A stretch of DNA of 64,000 nt from Pseudevernia furfuracea (lineage: Eukaryota; Ascomycota; Lecanoromycetes; Lecanorales; Parmeliaceae), in assembly GCA_022315425.1 (NCBI GenBank), contig JAIUPT010000041.1, forward strand, positions 434,001-498,000, read 5' to 3'. The position numbers and the translations under genes were made by a program. A model generated the notes under the pieces. That model was not told where the DNA came from, did not search any database, and was given only the letters and a program-made list of their open reading frames with translations. This document shows, one piece after another, positions 20,303 to 31,484 of this stretch (the first letter of the stretch is position 1; the number at the start of each line of letters is the position of its first letter).

Positions 20303-20669
20303 AAGCAGTACGTGATAGCGTGTAGCTGAAAGATCGACGAAGGCGAGAGGATTGTCGGATAACGCCTCATCTCGGGTTACCCGCGATTAAAAAATGCTTC
20401 GGGGTTTAGTGATAGGCTCGAGATAGGGTCGTCTTCCGAAAATAGGGTTAGGGCTCATACTAGCGCTATTTGAGATTCTCGATGTCCCCCTTCGCACTGA
20501 GTATGAATTGCTTTTCGTGAGTTTTATTCATGAGCTTTTAGGAATAGAAGAAGGGATATACATGTTGACTGCGCATCATATGGACCCTATTCATTTATCA
20601 TGTGAGACTATTTAGATGTGTGGTTGTTGAGTATAATGGGATTAGGAAGATTTGAATTTTGAATTTGAC
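20303..20669. other. Short non-eroded interval with a telomere-like motif
   Basis: Normal composition between the DNA-transposon end and the hAT relic, with no gene. It contains TAGGGTTAGGG at 20443-20453. Confidence 0.4.
20443..20453 (+). repeat. Telomere-like motif (TTAGGG type)
   Basis: TAGGGTTAGGG. An opposite-facing CCCTAACCCTAAC lies at 20773-20785. Each is under three units, so both could be chance or part of transposon ends. Confidence 0.35.
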
Positions 20670-23006
20670 GAGGAAAAAATCACGTTCGAACTAGAAATAG
20701 ACAAATTGCGCAATATGCTCATCATTATATGCAAGTTACGCAATTTTCTCGCAATGCATATAATATTCGTAGCCCTAACCCTAACTAGTGCTCGCTTATT
20801 CGCTTTTCACAATTGCTTTCTATATTGCTTTTCATTATTGACTAGATATTCAATTGATCTTCTACTGTCATAGTCATGTCACGGTCTACTTCAGACGGCT
20901 TCAAGTCGAAGAATAAGACTGTCGATAAAGCCTTTTATCAAGTTATAAACACCTTTTATAAGAATCTTCGCAAAGTATACAGATACTGTCATAAAGAGAT
21001 GAATGTCAATACTATAAGACTATAAGAACACTTAGATAAGTGTAAGTCATATCGTGACGATAGATCTCTCAATGACTCTGCTGAAGGTTCGTAACAGACG
21101 CTCTCAAATTTGATAGTTGTAATGTTTCAGATCAAGGTAGACAATTAAAAGCGTGTCGATATGACTATCTATATGAGCAATCTATCATTCAATTATTATA
21201 AGAATAAATACGTTAAAGATCACTTTTATTATATCAATTTCAAGTACACGCTCTCGAATCATAAGGCCCTGAGTGATCACATTTTGAATGATTGTTATGA
21301 TACTGTCTATGAGAAGGTAGACAGAGAGCTTCAGTCTCCACGATAACTGAATTTGTATACGAACGAATCAAACAACATCAAGAGACAGAGAGTTATCAAC
21401 TTTCTGACCCATGTATTCTCAGGATATGATTCAGAAGAAGAATGTTTCTACATAAAGTCGGAGATCAATAACTTCAAGATCATGAATACGAAGGCTCAGC
21501 TGGAATTTGTACTTCATCAGGCTCTAAACGTCATCAATGAATAGCTCTGAAAGATCAATTCTCTAGCCACAGATACCTGTTCTATCATGAGATCTCTGTG
21601 AAACCAAGTTCAAAAAACCCCCCAGCTGCAGCATGTTTTCTGTGTATCGTGCGACTCTCACGGGATTCAGCTATTTCTAAAGAATATCTTTCAGATATCA
21701 TGATGAAATAAGCTCATAAAGCAAGCATATTTAGTAATTAGATTCTTTAGAGCAGCTTATAAGAAGTATGCTGTGCTTTAGAAATTTCAGCTTCAGAAGA
21801 AGAACGATAAAAAACGCATCGCTCTTATTCTTTATTATATCACTCGATGAGACACTTAAGTGAGAATGTTATATGCTTTACGTAGAAGTTAGTAGACATT
21901 CGAGATATATTCTCAGCAATTCATTTCTTAAATTGACAAGTCGAAGAAGAAGGATGAAAAGAAAGTTCTTTTTATACTTCGAGATCTTCGCTTTTAACGA
22001 GATGTTGCTTTAGCAGCTCGAATTCTCAAGTCGATTCATGAGATTTAATATCTTTCAGAGGCTGACAACTATTCACTGTATCGAGTTATCGACAATTGAA
22101 TGTTAATCAAGTAATCCCTTATGAGATCTGTCACTAAGCATGATACGAAGTCGTGTCAATTGTCTTATATTGTAAACACTCTGTGAGATAATCGATATCT
22201 CAAACAAATAACGAAGTTATATGTGATGATTAGTCTTTTAATCTCTGAAAAACATGCTGTTAAGTTAATTGAACAGACTTCGAAGTATACATTTGATTCA
22301 ATTATGACTCGATTCTTTCGATAATACACCCCATTAGATCAGATGGCTACATATATATAGAATTTCTGAGTCTTTCGGGCTCAAATTTATGCTTTCTTCT
22401 CACATCTTGATTTCGTATAAAACTATATCTCTAGTTCAGTCACATTCTGAGATATCGCAGCCAAATTCAGTCTCACTCTCGGTACATTGGCTAGTCGTCT
22501 GATGCAGGTTTCAGGCAATTCAGTCCCAGGCGAGCGGGCCTGGTCTATCATGAATCTGATTCTTATCAAGTCTCGAAATGATCTGAAGAATGTCAATGTA
22601 GATCGTCTACTGTTTATCTACATCAATGAGCGAATTCTTAATAGATCAAGTGGCCCTGATAAGAAGAAGCTATCGTACACTCACGGTGTCTTAGCTTCGG
22701 ACGAGGAGTTAGCTGAGTTGAAGGATCTATTGCTACAGAATCAGAACAGTCAGGGGGGAAAGGGCGAAGATTTGGAGCACGGGGAGGATTTGGACGAGAA
22801 AATGGCTGATGCTGAGACTTGAGCGGCTGGGGGGACTGTTTGGCCCTGTTTTTCTACTACAAATGACCCTAGAATAGCTGAATAATCAGGGGGGTTTTTC
22901 AGTTGCAACTTGCAATCCCCACCATTGCAAGCAAGTTGCAATCCAAATGCGGTTAGCGTGCAATGCATGCAAGTTGGATTTGGTGAGGCAAAAATCACGT
23001 TCGAAC
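20670..23006 (+). mobile_element. hAT-family DNA transposon relic
   Basis: The segment is bounded by two direct copies of a 22-base sequence (20670-20691 and 22985-23006; shared core AAAAATCACGTTCGAAC, 21 of 22 equal). Both ends inside are crowded with TTGCAA / GCAAGTT / GCAATGCAT motifs, as in subterminal transposase sites. The interior codes for a damaged hAT transposase. A 22-base duplication is longer than the 8 bases usual for hAT, so the exact ends are unsettled. Confidence 0.7.
20875..22822 (+). pseudogene. hAT transposase, RIP-damaged
   Basis: The last frame (22487-22822) holds the hAT C-terminal dimerisation domain: SVPGERAWSIMNLIL, KSRNDLKNVNVDRLLFIYIN, with an acidic tail. Upstream fragments at 21161-21346 and 21353-21544 (YTNESNNIKRQRVINFLTHV) belong to the catalytic region but are split by stops. 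The N-terminal part near 20900-21100 includes a BED-like C...C spacing (YRYCHKEM, EHLDKC) on the edge of recognition. Not functional. Confidence 0.75.
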
Positions 23007-24416
23007 ACCGTACTACAGTAGTCGGATCCTCGGATTTAAGCTTTATCCCCGATCAATCTTCCAATCTGAGGTTCTTCAAACGTTTCCACAACCTCACGCT
23101 GTCATTGTCACACACTCTGCCTTCATCAGCCACGCATCCTCCTCCCGTCTCCAGATCATGGCTTTGTACATCAGCCCTGAGGTCACCCAAGACCCCAAGT
23201 CTCCCGTGTGACGTTTAGCTTGTGAAGCCTGCAGCGCCAGGGACTGAAGGAAGTTAGGGTCCAAGCTTAATGTTGTATAGAAGCGCTACAATGAATGCTG
23301 TCATGGACGTGCATGAGAAAGCCCCGAGAAAAGGACTATCAATCATGCTCATTTGTACTCTGAACAACGAAAAAGATCGCTCTTGGTGGGATCAGGTGGT
23401 CCTCGCTCTACAGTCCACAAGGCCCTAGTCTCGACTGAGAGAGCTAGATTTCCTCCCTCATCTCTTTCGATACACCGTACAACCACTACGGTTGTAGTCG
23501 TCATCTCAGATCTTGGCGTGGCTCGCCTTCGTTTCTACGATCTGCTTCACCAGATTCTGCAGTGAACAAGCCCTCTACCTCCGTCCCCGCTCCATCCTCC
23601 TTCCTTTCAACCTCTTCTCACCACCGAGAATGCTTCGTCTGGTTTGCCCTCCACAAGGCACCAGATCCTAACAACCTGGAGAGCTAGACCTTCTTTATTT
23701 ACATCTCCGTCAACGAACTTCGAGGCGAAGCAGTTCTAATACGAATACACTTGCCGAAAATATCGCACACCAGGAGCAACTAGCGAGGCTATATGTCAAT
23801 CCTTTCAAGAGCGTATGAGAGCGGATGCCGAATGGGAATGACATGGCATCATTTTGAGAGTTGCAGGGATTGGGATTCGTAAGAGACCTCATGAATGGGA
23901 CAAGACAGATAGACGTAAAACGCTGGCTAGCGATGTTGCACACCGTAGCCATTGAAAGAGTATACAGTCCCAATTAAGCTTTGGCAGATTCTCTGAACCC
24001 ATGCGACACTACAAAGAATAAACGCCATGCCGAAAACAGCTTTGTGCCAGAATAGAGAGCTGAAGCCACCTCTGTTAATGGAGACGAGATGATAGCGCAA
24101 GCGAGCGAGGAGCAATGGCTTAAGTAGATGAATAAGAAGGTTTCCTGTGATTGAGAATATCTTTGCGAAGCGCTGCTCCTAAGGAATATATGAATGTACC
24201 CCAAAAAAGACGGTCGAGGGTGTTGGGAAACCAGGATAAGTATATTGAAAGCTTCTTATTGCAAATAATCATAATTTCTGTACGACACCCCTGTATTCAC
24301 TTTACGACATGCCTCCATCAGGCTGCTGCACTGCTCATGCATTTATAAGATCAGTCTTTGCTATGGCGAAAAGGTGTGGTCCAGAGGACCGAAGCACGTC
24401 ACAACGTGAGGAACGC
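23007..24416. other. 1.4 kb without a convincing gene
   Basis: Several 60-100 codon frames exist on both strands but none shows a known domain, splice pattern or conserved motif. Composition is normal. It could hold a decayed gene or the 3' region of the gene at 24417. Confidence 0.4.
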
Positions 24417-25289
24417 TCATGTGACCCGAAGACGCCCATTGATCTCATTCAGATACTCAGCAAACTGAGAGCTTGTGAAGGCCTTCGTCGAATCTTCCGG
24501 GGTGAACGAATAGTCTAGCTTGGACAATTTTCGGCTTCCTCCAAACGTGAATGCATCTCTCACGAGCATAGCAGCACTGGCAACCCCGGCGACACTTCCG
24601 TGAAGAGCGAACCTGATAACGAAAGGGCTTCCGTGATGCTCCACGATTAGCCCCAGACGGAATGCATCTGGGAACGTGACCTGAGTTCGTAAGTTTCCCT
24701 GCATGCGGCACCGAAGAACTCTTTGTTCGCGATCTTTGGGAGCGGGTTCTGTGGCCACTGTTATTCTCCAGAGGCGTTCGTCCACAAAAGACTCTTTGGT
24801 GATCCGAGACGGAGTACCTATTTGGCCGATCGGCGTGGGAATCTGCGCTTGTAAGTTGGATTCGCTGCTTCGTTCCACGGGAACACGTGGTCCTTCTAAC
24901 GGAGGGTCTTTGGGTCCAAAAATTCCGGAGATCTTTGGCAGCGGAACGGAAGTGGCGGCTTTTGCATTGCCCTGAGGCCCTTCGTTCTGGACGACGAGAT
25001 CGAGTCGAGCATGATTCAACACGTAGCTTTCACTCCAGCTGATCGATACATCTATGCAAACCATGCACGCCTTTTTGCTGTCGAAATAACCCCACTCAAT
25101 CTTGCTAAACGTGCAGTTCACGGCAGCCTCTCCAAAATTTCGGAAAGCAGCAGTCTGATCAACCCGTGCTTGATGTGAGCCTAGGCTTTGGCTAGACGCG
25201 TTGACCAATGGGTGTGCAATTATGAAGGTCGCGCCGACTTGGGCAGGTTGACTTTCTATAGCATTGCTGTCAAATTCCATAGCTGACAT
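24417..25289 (-). CDS. Unrecognised 290-residue protein, divergent from the CHAT gene
   Basis: Single exon from ATG 25289 (MSAMEFDSN) to the stop at 24417. I do not recognise the family. The sequence looks folded: alternating hydrophobic beta-type segments (ACMVCIDVSISW, ARLDLVVQNEG, RLWRITVATEP, FRLGLIVEHHGSPFVIRFAL) suggest two beta-rich halves around a Pro-rich linker (residues 120-165). A Gly/Ala-rich amphipathic piece follows (GSVAGVASAAMLV), and the C-terminal helix is charged. There is no signal peptide. It is transcribed away from the TPR-CHAT gene with 428 bases between starts, so a shared promoter is likely. By analogy with protease-substrate pairs in other systems it could be the CHAT partner or substrate; that is inference only. 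A GTG at 25304 is in frame but less likely as a start. Confidence 0.65.
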   Translation of the reverse strand: MSAMEFDSNAIESQPAQVGATFIIAHPLVNASSQSLGSHQARVDQTAAFRNFGEAAVNCTFSKIEWGYFDSKKACMVCIDVSISWSESYVLNHARLDLVVQNEGPQGNAKAATSVPLPKISGIFGPKDPPLEGPRVPVERSSESNLQAQIPTPIGQIGTPSRITKESFVDERLWRITVATEPAPKDREQRVLRCRMQGNLRTQVTFPDAFRLGLIVEHHGSPFVIRFALHGSVAGVASAAMLVRDAFTFGGSRKLSKLDYSFTPEDSTKAFTSSQFAEYLNEINGRLRVT

Positions 25290-25717
25290 AGCTGAAGATG
25301 GCACGCTTCGTTGATGGTTCGTGTGATATGCTTTGCTGTCAGCCCGATGGGAATTTCAAATCGTGCCTTGGAAGTTCTCCCGGGGCGGTTGCCGTCATAT
25401 GCTACTGCTCCTGAGCCTGCTGCAGCCTGATCACATAATCTACACATCGTTCAGGTTTTAAGCGAGTTCAAGAACGTCACGCTAAACCTCATTTTTGACA
25501 TGGCGCACGGCCTGCATACGCCGTACAAGGTGTCCACGAATCAAGGCTTTCATTTCAGTGCGGGGCTACAGGCTTTTGGGGATAAGAGGTCACATGGAGT
25601 TCATCGAAGATAGCGCCAGCCTCGCCCTCTACCATATTCTCTCTACTTTACATCTAAGCTGAAACACGCAAACTTCATAGCATTCATATACACTTGAGCT
25701 TGCCACAACTCCTCAGA
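25290..25717. promoter_or_regulatory. Divergent promoter region between the 290-residue gene and the TPR-CHAT gene
   Basis: 428 bases separate the two ATGs, which point away from each other. No obvious binding motifs were resolved. A minus-strand frame 25447-25256 overlaps it and could be 5' leader. Confidence 0.5.
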
Positions 25718-28700
25718 ATGGCTTCATGGGGTCGATACGCTGATCAGTATCATACCTTACCAAAATCTCTTCCCCAACGCCTCGAGGGCTACATTGGCCT
25801 GGGCCGTGCGGGCAACTTTGACGAGGCTGATCGTCTGTTCTCGCAGAGTTTGAGTCAATGCCTGGAATTTGCACCAGTGTTTTTTGAGCGTGCAGATGCA
25901 CTTCTCAACCAAGGTAAATTTGGCTCGCTGGACGAGTTTCTTGCCACATCGTCGCCTTGCTTTGACCCCGGCTCCGATCAGTCACGACTAGTGATTCTTA
26001 TGAAACATCTCGCAAAGATCTATGTCAATGGCGCACTGTTGCCAGCTCTGAGGGCAGCAAGACAAGTCAAGGAGTCCATGCCCTCACAAACCCAGTGGGA
26101 GCAATGCTCGACCTATCAGGTGAGGTTGGAGGGTCCAATAACAAGAAAAAAGGCTAAAGTGAGACGAAGCTCCATAGTATCGAACTATACATTCGAATAA
26201 TCAAATACACCTTTGTACACAGTAACTGGGTAAATGATGAGGATCAACAGTTACCGGGTACCCACATATCGGAAGCCTCGGCGCTGAGCCATCCGTGGGC
26301 TGCATCGGCTCTATGGCTACAGCAGCTCATACAACGCAGGCTATGGTTACCTGCAAAAAGTTTCACAAAAAACGTGGCTTCAGCCGTTCCCCAAGATCTC
26401 GCCATGACAATGTATAGAAGACTTCGAGATTCCTTGCCTGATCTAACCAATTGTCATCCATCAACATTATTCGCACATATTGCTACCTACACCGCTTTCA
26501 GTCAGTACCTTAGCTCGAAGCAGATGTACAGTGAGGCGATAAACGCAGCTCAAACTGCGGACAAGCTCTTACTCCTCGCTGCTTCGCAGGCCGGCGATAG
26601 CGAATGCTTCCCTCGGGCACGGATCGACTATGAATTCGCTCGAGGATCTCTGCAAAAGGGTACACATCTTGAAAAAGTCCAGCATCTCAGGCGAGCCTCT
26701 GTGATAGCCACCGAACATAATGATCTTGTCTCCGAGTCGCATGCTCTGACCGCTATTCTTGATATTCCTTCGACTATGTCCAATCGTACATCGGCGGAAA
26801 AGATTTTGGCACGACTAGACCACGTTGAAGGTTATTTACAGCCCGACTTACCCTCAGTGCTCTATGAAAAGCAGAGGCTTCTTGGGCTGACTGGTCACGA
26901 TAATCTTGGAAAACTTGCCGAATGGTTTAATGACTTCGAGAAAGAGCATCCAACATCAAGCGTCATACACGAGACTGAATTGCCCGAGCGCCTTCCGGGT
27001 AGGGACGCCTTTGATGACCCCCAAGCATTATACTACAAGGCGAGTGCGCGATCTAGGATTTACATGGTGCTTGGAAACAAGCCTCGTGAGGACAAGGCTA
27101 GGGATGAGATGGATTCACTTGAAGTACATCTGCCTCACACGGCTCGCGTCCTGTTTGCGTCTGATAGTTTTGCGTCAGAGTGGTTTGACAAGACTCCTCG
27201 TGTCTTCAACCCGGAGACGGGTATGAGAGTCTTGATACGGCGGATTTCGTCTGCTTGGGAGCGTGGCACCCTGTCTCTGGACGAGTTGAACAAGATTATA
27301 CCAAATGCTGTCGTCTCCAATAAGAATGCCGAGAAGACTTATCCATTCGATAATTTCGACACCGGAAGCCTCCGGGAAGCACTCTTTGGCCCACCTTTGC
27401 GTCAGGACGTGTGGCAACAAAAGCTCCGTACCATCATGGGCTGGCTGAGAAGGGACACTTTCTGGAAACCTGCATCGTCAGACTTGCTTATTGGAGCGCT
27501 GCTCTTCTACCGGCAACTCCACCACATCGATGCCGAAGAGAACAGCAAGCCCTATATTGTGGATCAGAAGCAAAGTGTAGACGCTTTAACTGGTTCTTGG
27601 CCGACCTTTGACATTGAGGTGCAAGACAGCCTTCGCTTAGTATACCTTCGGAATCGTTTGAAGTCAATTCAATGCGACTATCATCTCTTTTTGCATGAAA
27701 CACCGCCGTGGAAAGCAACTCAAACTCTTATGAACGCTCGTAATCAAGCGCTGAAGCTGTTGGAGGAATGCAATACCCCCGGAATTGCAGCGCAAGGAGA
27801 TTTCGTTGCCTCGGTCCACCTCTGGATTGGAAAGATTGACATGCTATTGCACGCAAATATGCATTTTTCCAGTGAAGCTTTCTCCCATTTCGAAAAGGCA
27901 GACTCTCTTCATGGGCGATTTCGGACTGAGATGTCTGCAATTGGGGGCATTGACGCTCAAGAAACCAAGCAATCTTGGCGAGAGACTCAATTTCACAATG
28001 ATGCCGTGCTGACGGAAGCCATAGATCACGCGAAGATGGATTGGATGAGGACTGGTGCTTGGGGTATGAAAAAGCGGCAAGACCGAGTGATCGAAGATAT
28101 GTGGAATTGGATACAGAGATCAAAGGGTCGCGCCATCGCCGAGGCAGTGGCTATGAGCAACGAACTACCAAAAACGATGGTAGAGAAGGCTGCGAAGAAA
28201 GACTATGATCATCTGCTAGATTGTTGGCAGGATCTAAGGAAAACGATCCACGATGCTGCGGACGATGTTCCGGGCATGGCAGTGAAGTACCAAAAACGAC
28301 GTGAACTCGAAGACCTTGAGACGCGAATGGCCTCCATCCCGGAGCTCGATGAAATCATATCAATCGTCAATGGTAAGGCGACAACCACAACGGCTATGCA
28401 GTCTCTGATGGCAGAGCTTCCCGAAGAGGAGCGCTCAAAGCTAGTGCTGGTCGACTGGTTCTTTGCAAACACAGTTGATGGTAGAGACCTACATCTAATT
28501 GTACTTCGGCACCAAGGCCCTCCGATTTTTCAGCGACTTGAAAAAGGAATAATGCAGAAAGCAGAAGCATGGATACAGAGGTACCTTTCAGGAGCGGCCT
28601 CAGACGACTCATTCGGGGAGGCTTTCAAGCACGCCCAAGCAGCCACTGGCATAGTGAAGCCGTTGGCCACTCTGACCAAACCTGGAGAGCTCCTCGTCTT

Positions 28701-29595
28701 CTGCCCTACAGCGTCACTGCATAGGTTTCCATTGCATTGTCTCAAGATCAAAGAGGCTACCGCGGACCCTGAGAAAGACGGCCAGACCTTACTCCAGAGG
28801 AACACCATCACTTACATCCATAGCATGACCCTCCTTCAGCTTTGCATCCGTTCACGCATTCAGGCCAAACCGCCCGCATATGCAAATGCTGTCATTGCGA
28901 CACCGCTGGATCATTGCTTAGAGTCTATCACACCAATCACGGAGCTCTTCAACCAGACTCCGCTTCTAGACGAGGAAGTATCGCACTCGGATATCGTCTC
29001 AGCGTGCGCCGGTTCCGACTTCCTCCACTTCTGCGGCCACGTCCATGCGAGCGATCCTGACCGCCCCTTGGATGCTCATCTCTTGTTGTATGAACCAAAC
29101 GAAGAAGAAGCCAGTGCCTCATGCACTGGCGCACATCTACCCGAAAGCAAACTTTCAGGTGCAGACATAATTCAAAGATTGACCTTTAACGAAGGCGCTC
29201 ATGTTAACCTAATGGCATGCGAGAGTGGTGTTACGTACGAATCCGCCGGGGATGATATGCTTGGCCTGGTTCCATCGTTCTTCTATGCCGGCGCCAGAAG
29301 CGTGCTTGGCACTTTGTGGCCTGTGGCTCCACATTATGCTCGAAAATGGACGGAAACCTTTAGCAGAACATGGGCCGCTGCTATCGATGAGGCTAATAAC
29401 CGGCAACCCCGAAATGATATTGAGAGTCTTGACGGCAGTACGGGTTCAGACTTCATCAATCTCGCAAAGTGCTGCCAAGAGGCCAGGCTCAGCTTGATGG
29501 AACAGAGGGGCGACACAAACCTTCAGGACTGGGGAGCTTATGTCTTCCACGGTTATTGGGGTGTCAGCAAGGTTCTTGGCTTTCAGTCTTCGTAG
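25718..29595 (+). CDS. TPR-CHAT protein (caspase/separase-like protease domain)
   Basis: Exons 25718-26119 and 26251-29595 give 1,248 residues. The intron (26120-26250) starts GTGAGG and ends CAACAG, and joining there keeps phase. ATG 25718 is the first ATG in frame. Residues 1 to about 850 are helical repeats of TPR type (LGRAGNFDEADRLFSQSL, SSKQMYSEAINAAQTADKL). The C-terminal about 330 residues are a CHAT domain: LVFCPTASLHRFPLHCL, then FLHFCGHVHA with catalytic-type His near residue 1064, then VNLMACESG with catalytic-type Cys near 1124, then GLVPSFFYAGARSVLGTLWPV. CHAT domains are clan CD cysteine proteases related to caspases and separase. In prokaryotes several act in defence by cleaving a partner protein (gasdermins, for example). 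Both dyad residues are present, so activity is plausible. It is probably cytosolic. Confidence 0.85.
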
Positions 29596-30257
29596 AAGGG
29601 AGCAGCGTCACTGATATAGGCAGCAAAATCCAGAAGATGTCACGAGACCAGGAAAGGTCTGACTAAGGTCCTTAATTTACAGTTCGTTTTTTGCTTTTCG
29701 TTGCTGCTTGGTTCACCATAAAGCACTCCAGCTACTTGCTTTATCCTCTGGCTTTCCTCCGAGATCATAGTCCTAGTGTTACAACCACAGCTAGGAAATG
29801 GTGATAGACTTTCTTTCTCTCATTTCAAGATAGTCACCCCTTCGGAACATCTAAGCAGTACTCATAGACGATTGAGAAATTCGTAGCGAACAGGATAATA
29901 TTTTATCGATCTCAACTACACCGTTGCTACCTAGTCTATGACTCTCGGTACGACTTCTTGCGTGTCAATGGAACTGCTATCAGACAAGGTCAATAAGTGA
30001 GCGCTGCTATGAAGGTCGAAATCGCAAAGCCCATGCAGTGGTCCTGCAACCTCGCTGTGGTGCGAAGGTATATCGCGTCGATAGCGATGACAGTCCACGA
30101 GGCTGAAGGGTAAAATGGGTTGACGCCTTTGGCTGGCTAGGTCTTCTGTAATGCGTGTTCTAGAACACTTCAGCCACGTTCTTCCGTGATTTACATAAAC
30201 CCCACCTTCAGACTCCTATCCTCATCGACCTTTGCAGTTGCAGGTCTGTTACTGCGT
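29596..30257. other. Intergenic, no gene seen
   Basis: 3' flank of the CHAT gene up to the Copia 2 LTR. Ordinary composition. Contains CAGGTCTGTTACTGCG at 30241-30256, which recurs beyond the other end of Copia 2 (35830-35845). Confidence 0.5.
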
Positions 30258-30452
30258 GGAATGTTTTACAGCTATGAGGGACATCTTGTATTGGGTGGCT
30301 AATAGAACGACTCTATTGCATGACTATGTAGAATACATGTGGTGGATAAGAAGAAAGAGAAGGAGAAGGATAGACAAGAGTCGCTCACTAGCGCCACGCT
30401 AAAAGGCACGCTAGTGCGGGCGGAACGGTCTATGATTGGCTGAATTCCATCA
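30258..30452 (-). repeat. Copia 2 3' LTR
   Basis: About 195 bases. The core equals the other Copia LTRs. The outer end is rearranged and contains an extra GACA. Hairpin arms at 30386-30393 and 30409-30416. Confidence 0.85.
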
Positions 30453-30662
30453 CTCCCACACAGGCAATAATGGGCCTGTATCTCTCACAGAGTCTATACT
30501 GGACTCCTGCTCCTAGACGCTCTTCTTGAGGTCTAACTGACCTATAAATGTATCAAATTTGTTCTTGCTGAGAGCCTTTGTAAGCCCGTCAGCAGTCATT
30601 TCTCTCGTAGATATTCACTCGAATGACACTGCCTCAGTTTTCACCTGATCTCGAACAAAATG

Positions 30663-31484
30663 TCACTGTATGTCGATGTGCTTGGTACGTGTATGAAATC
30701 TAGGGTCTGAAGTCAATGCTATGACACCCTGATTGTCTGTCTTGATCAGAACAGGCTTGAATGAAAGTCTCAGGTCGACATTCAACTCGCTTAATAGACG
30801 AGTCAGCCATATTGCTTCCTTGACTGCTTGCGTTTGGGCCATGTATTCGACCTCGCAAGACGACAATGCAATGAATTGCTGACGTTTCGACGTTTAGCTT
30901 ACAGCCTCTTTATACAGCAGAAACACGTATACTTCGAGAGATCTACGGGTCTCAAAATCCGACGCCCAGTCAGCATCGGTAAACCCCTCGAGGCCATTGA
31001 CGATTCCATAGATAATATCGTGATCGATTATATCTTTCAAGTACCGAAGCACACGCTTGACAGCAGCGATGTGCTTGAAATTCGAATTTTGATTGTATCG
31101 AGAAAGAATAATTATGACAAAGCAAATATCAGAACGCGTTTACATTATAACGTACATCATTAATTTCATCATTGACTGATACTCACGAACGACGTTCGAG
31201 ATTACTTGATTCACTGATTCCTCTTTTAATTGTGTATCAACTATCATTAATGTTAACACGAGAGCGGAATTTGCCATGTTAAAACGAGCGAGAACTTTCT
31301 TCAAATAAGTGCTCTGAGTGATTCGAACGCTCCTCTTTGCGCGATTTCTCTGAATTTTCATGCTCAAATAATATGAGCATAAATCGAGATCGATCATTGC
31401 GAAGCGCTTGCTAAGTTCTTCCTTGAGGTCCGATATATTTTTTGATTCTCGAAGATCATATATTTGAATATCGTTCACATACAC
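30663..31484 (-). pseudogene. Copia 2 RNase H and RT C-terminal part
   Basis: RNase H (30866-30663): SSCEVEYMAQTQAVKEAIWL, LIKTDNQGVIALT, HTRTKHIDI, with catalytic E and D present. RT end (31484-31140): MYVNDIQIYDLRESK, where the usual YVDD catalytic pair reads YVND, and LKEELSKRFAMIDLD. Stops separate the two. Confidence 0.85.

Noticed and set aside
20670..23006. Calling exact hAT ends with an 8-base duplication
   Set aside because: The flanking identity is 22 bases, so no 8-base choice is better than another.
25256..25447. Possible first exon (63 codons) of the 290-residue gene
   Set aside because: No acceptable donor/acceptor pair joins it to the main frame; treated as leader sequence.
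30241..30256. Treating the 16-base repeat around Copia 2 as its normal target duplication
   Set aside because: Copia 1 in the same window clearly duplicates 5 bases, and two bases separate the right LTR end from the repeat.
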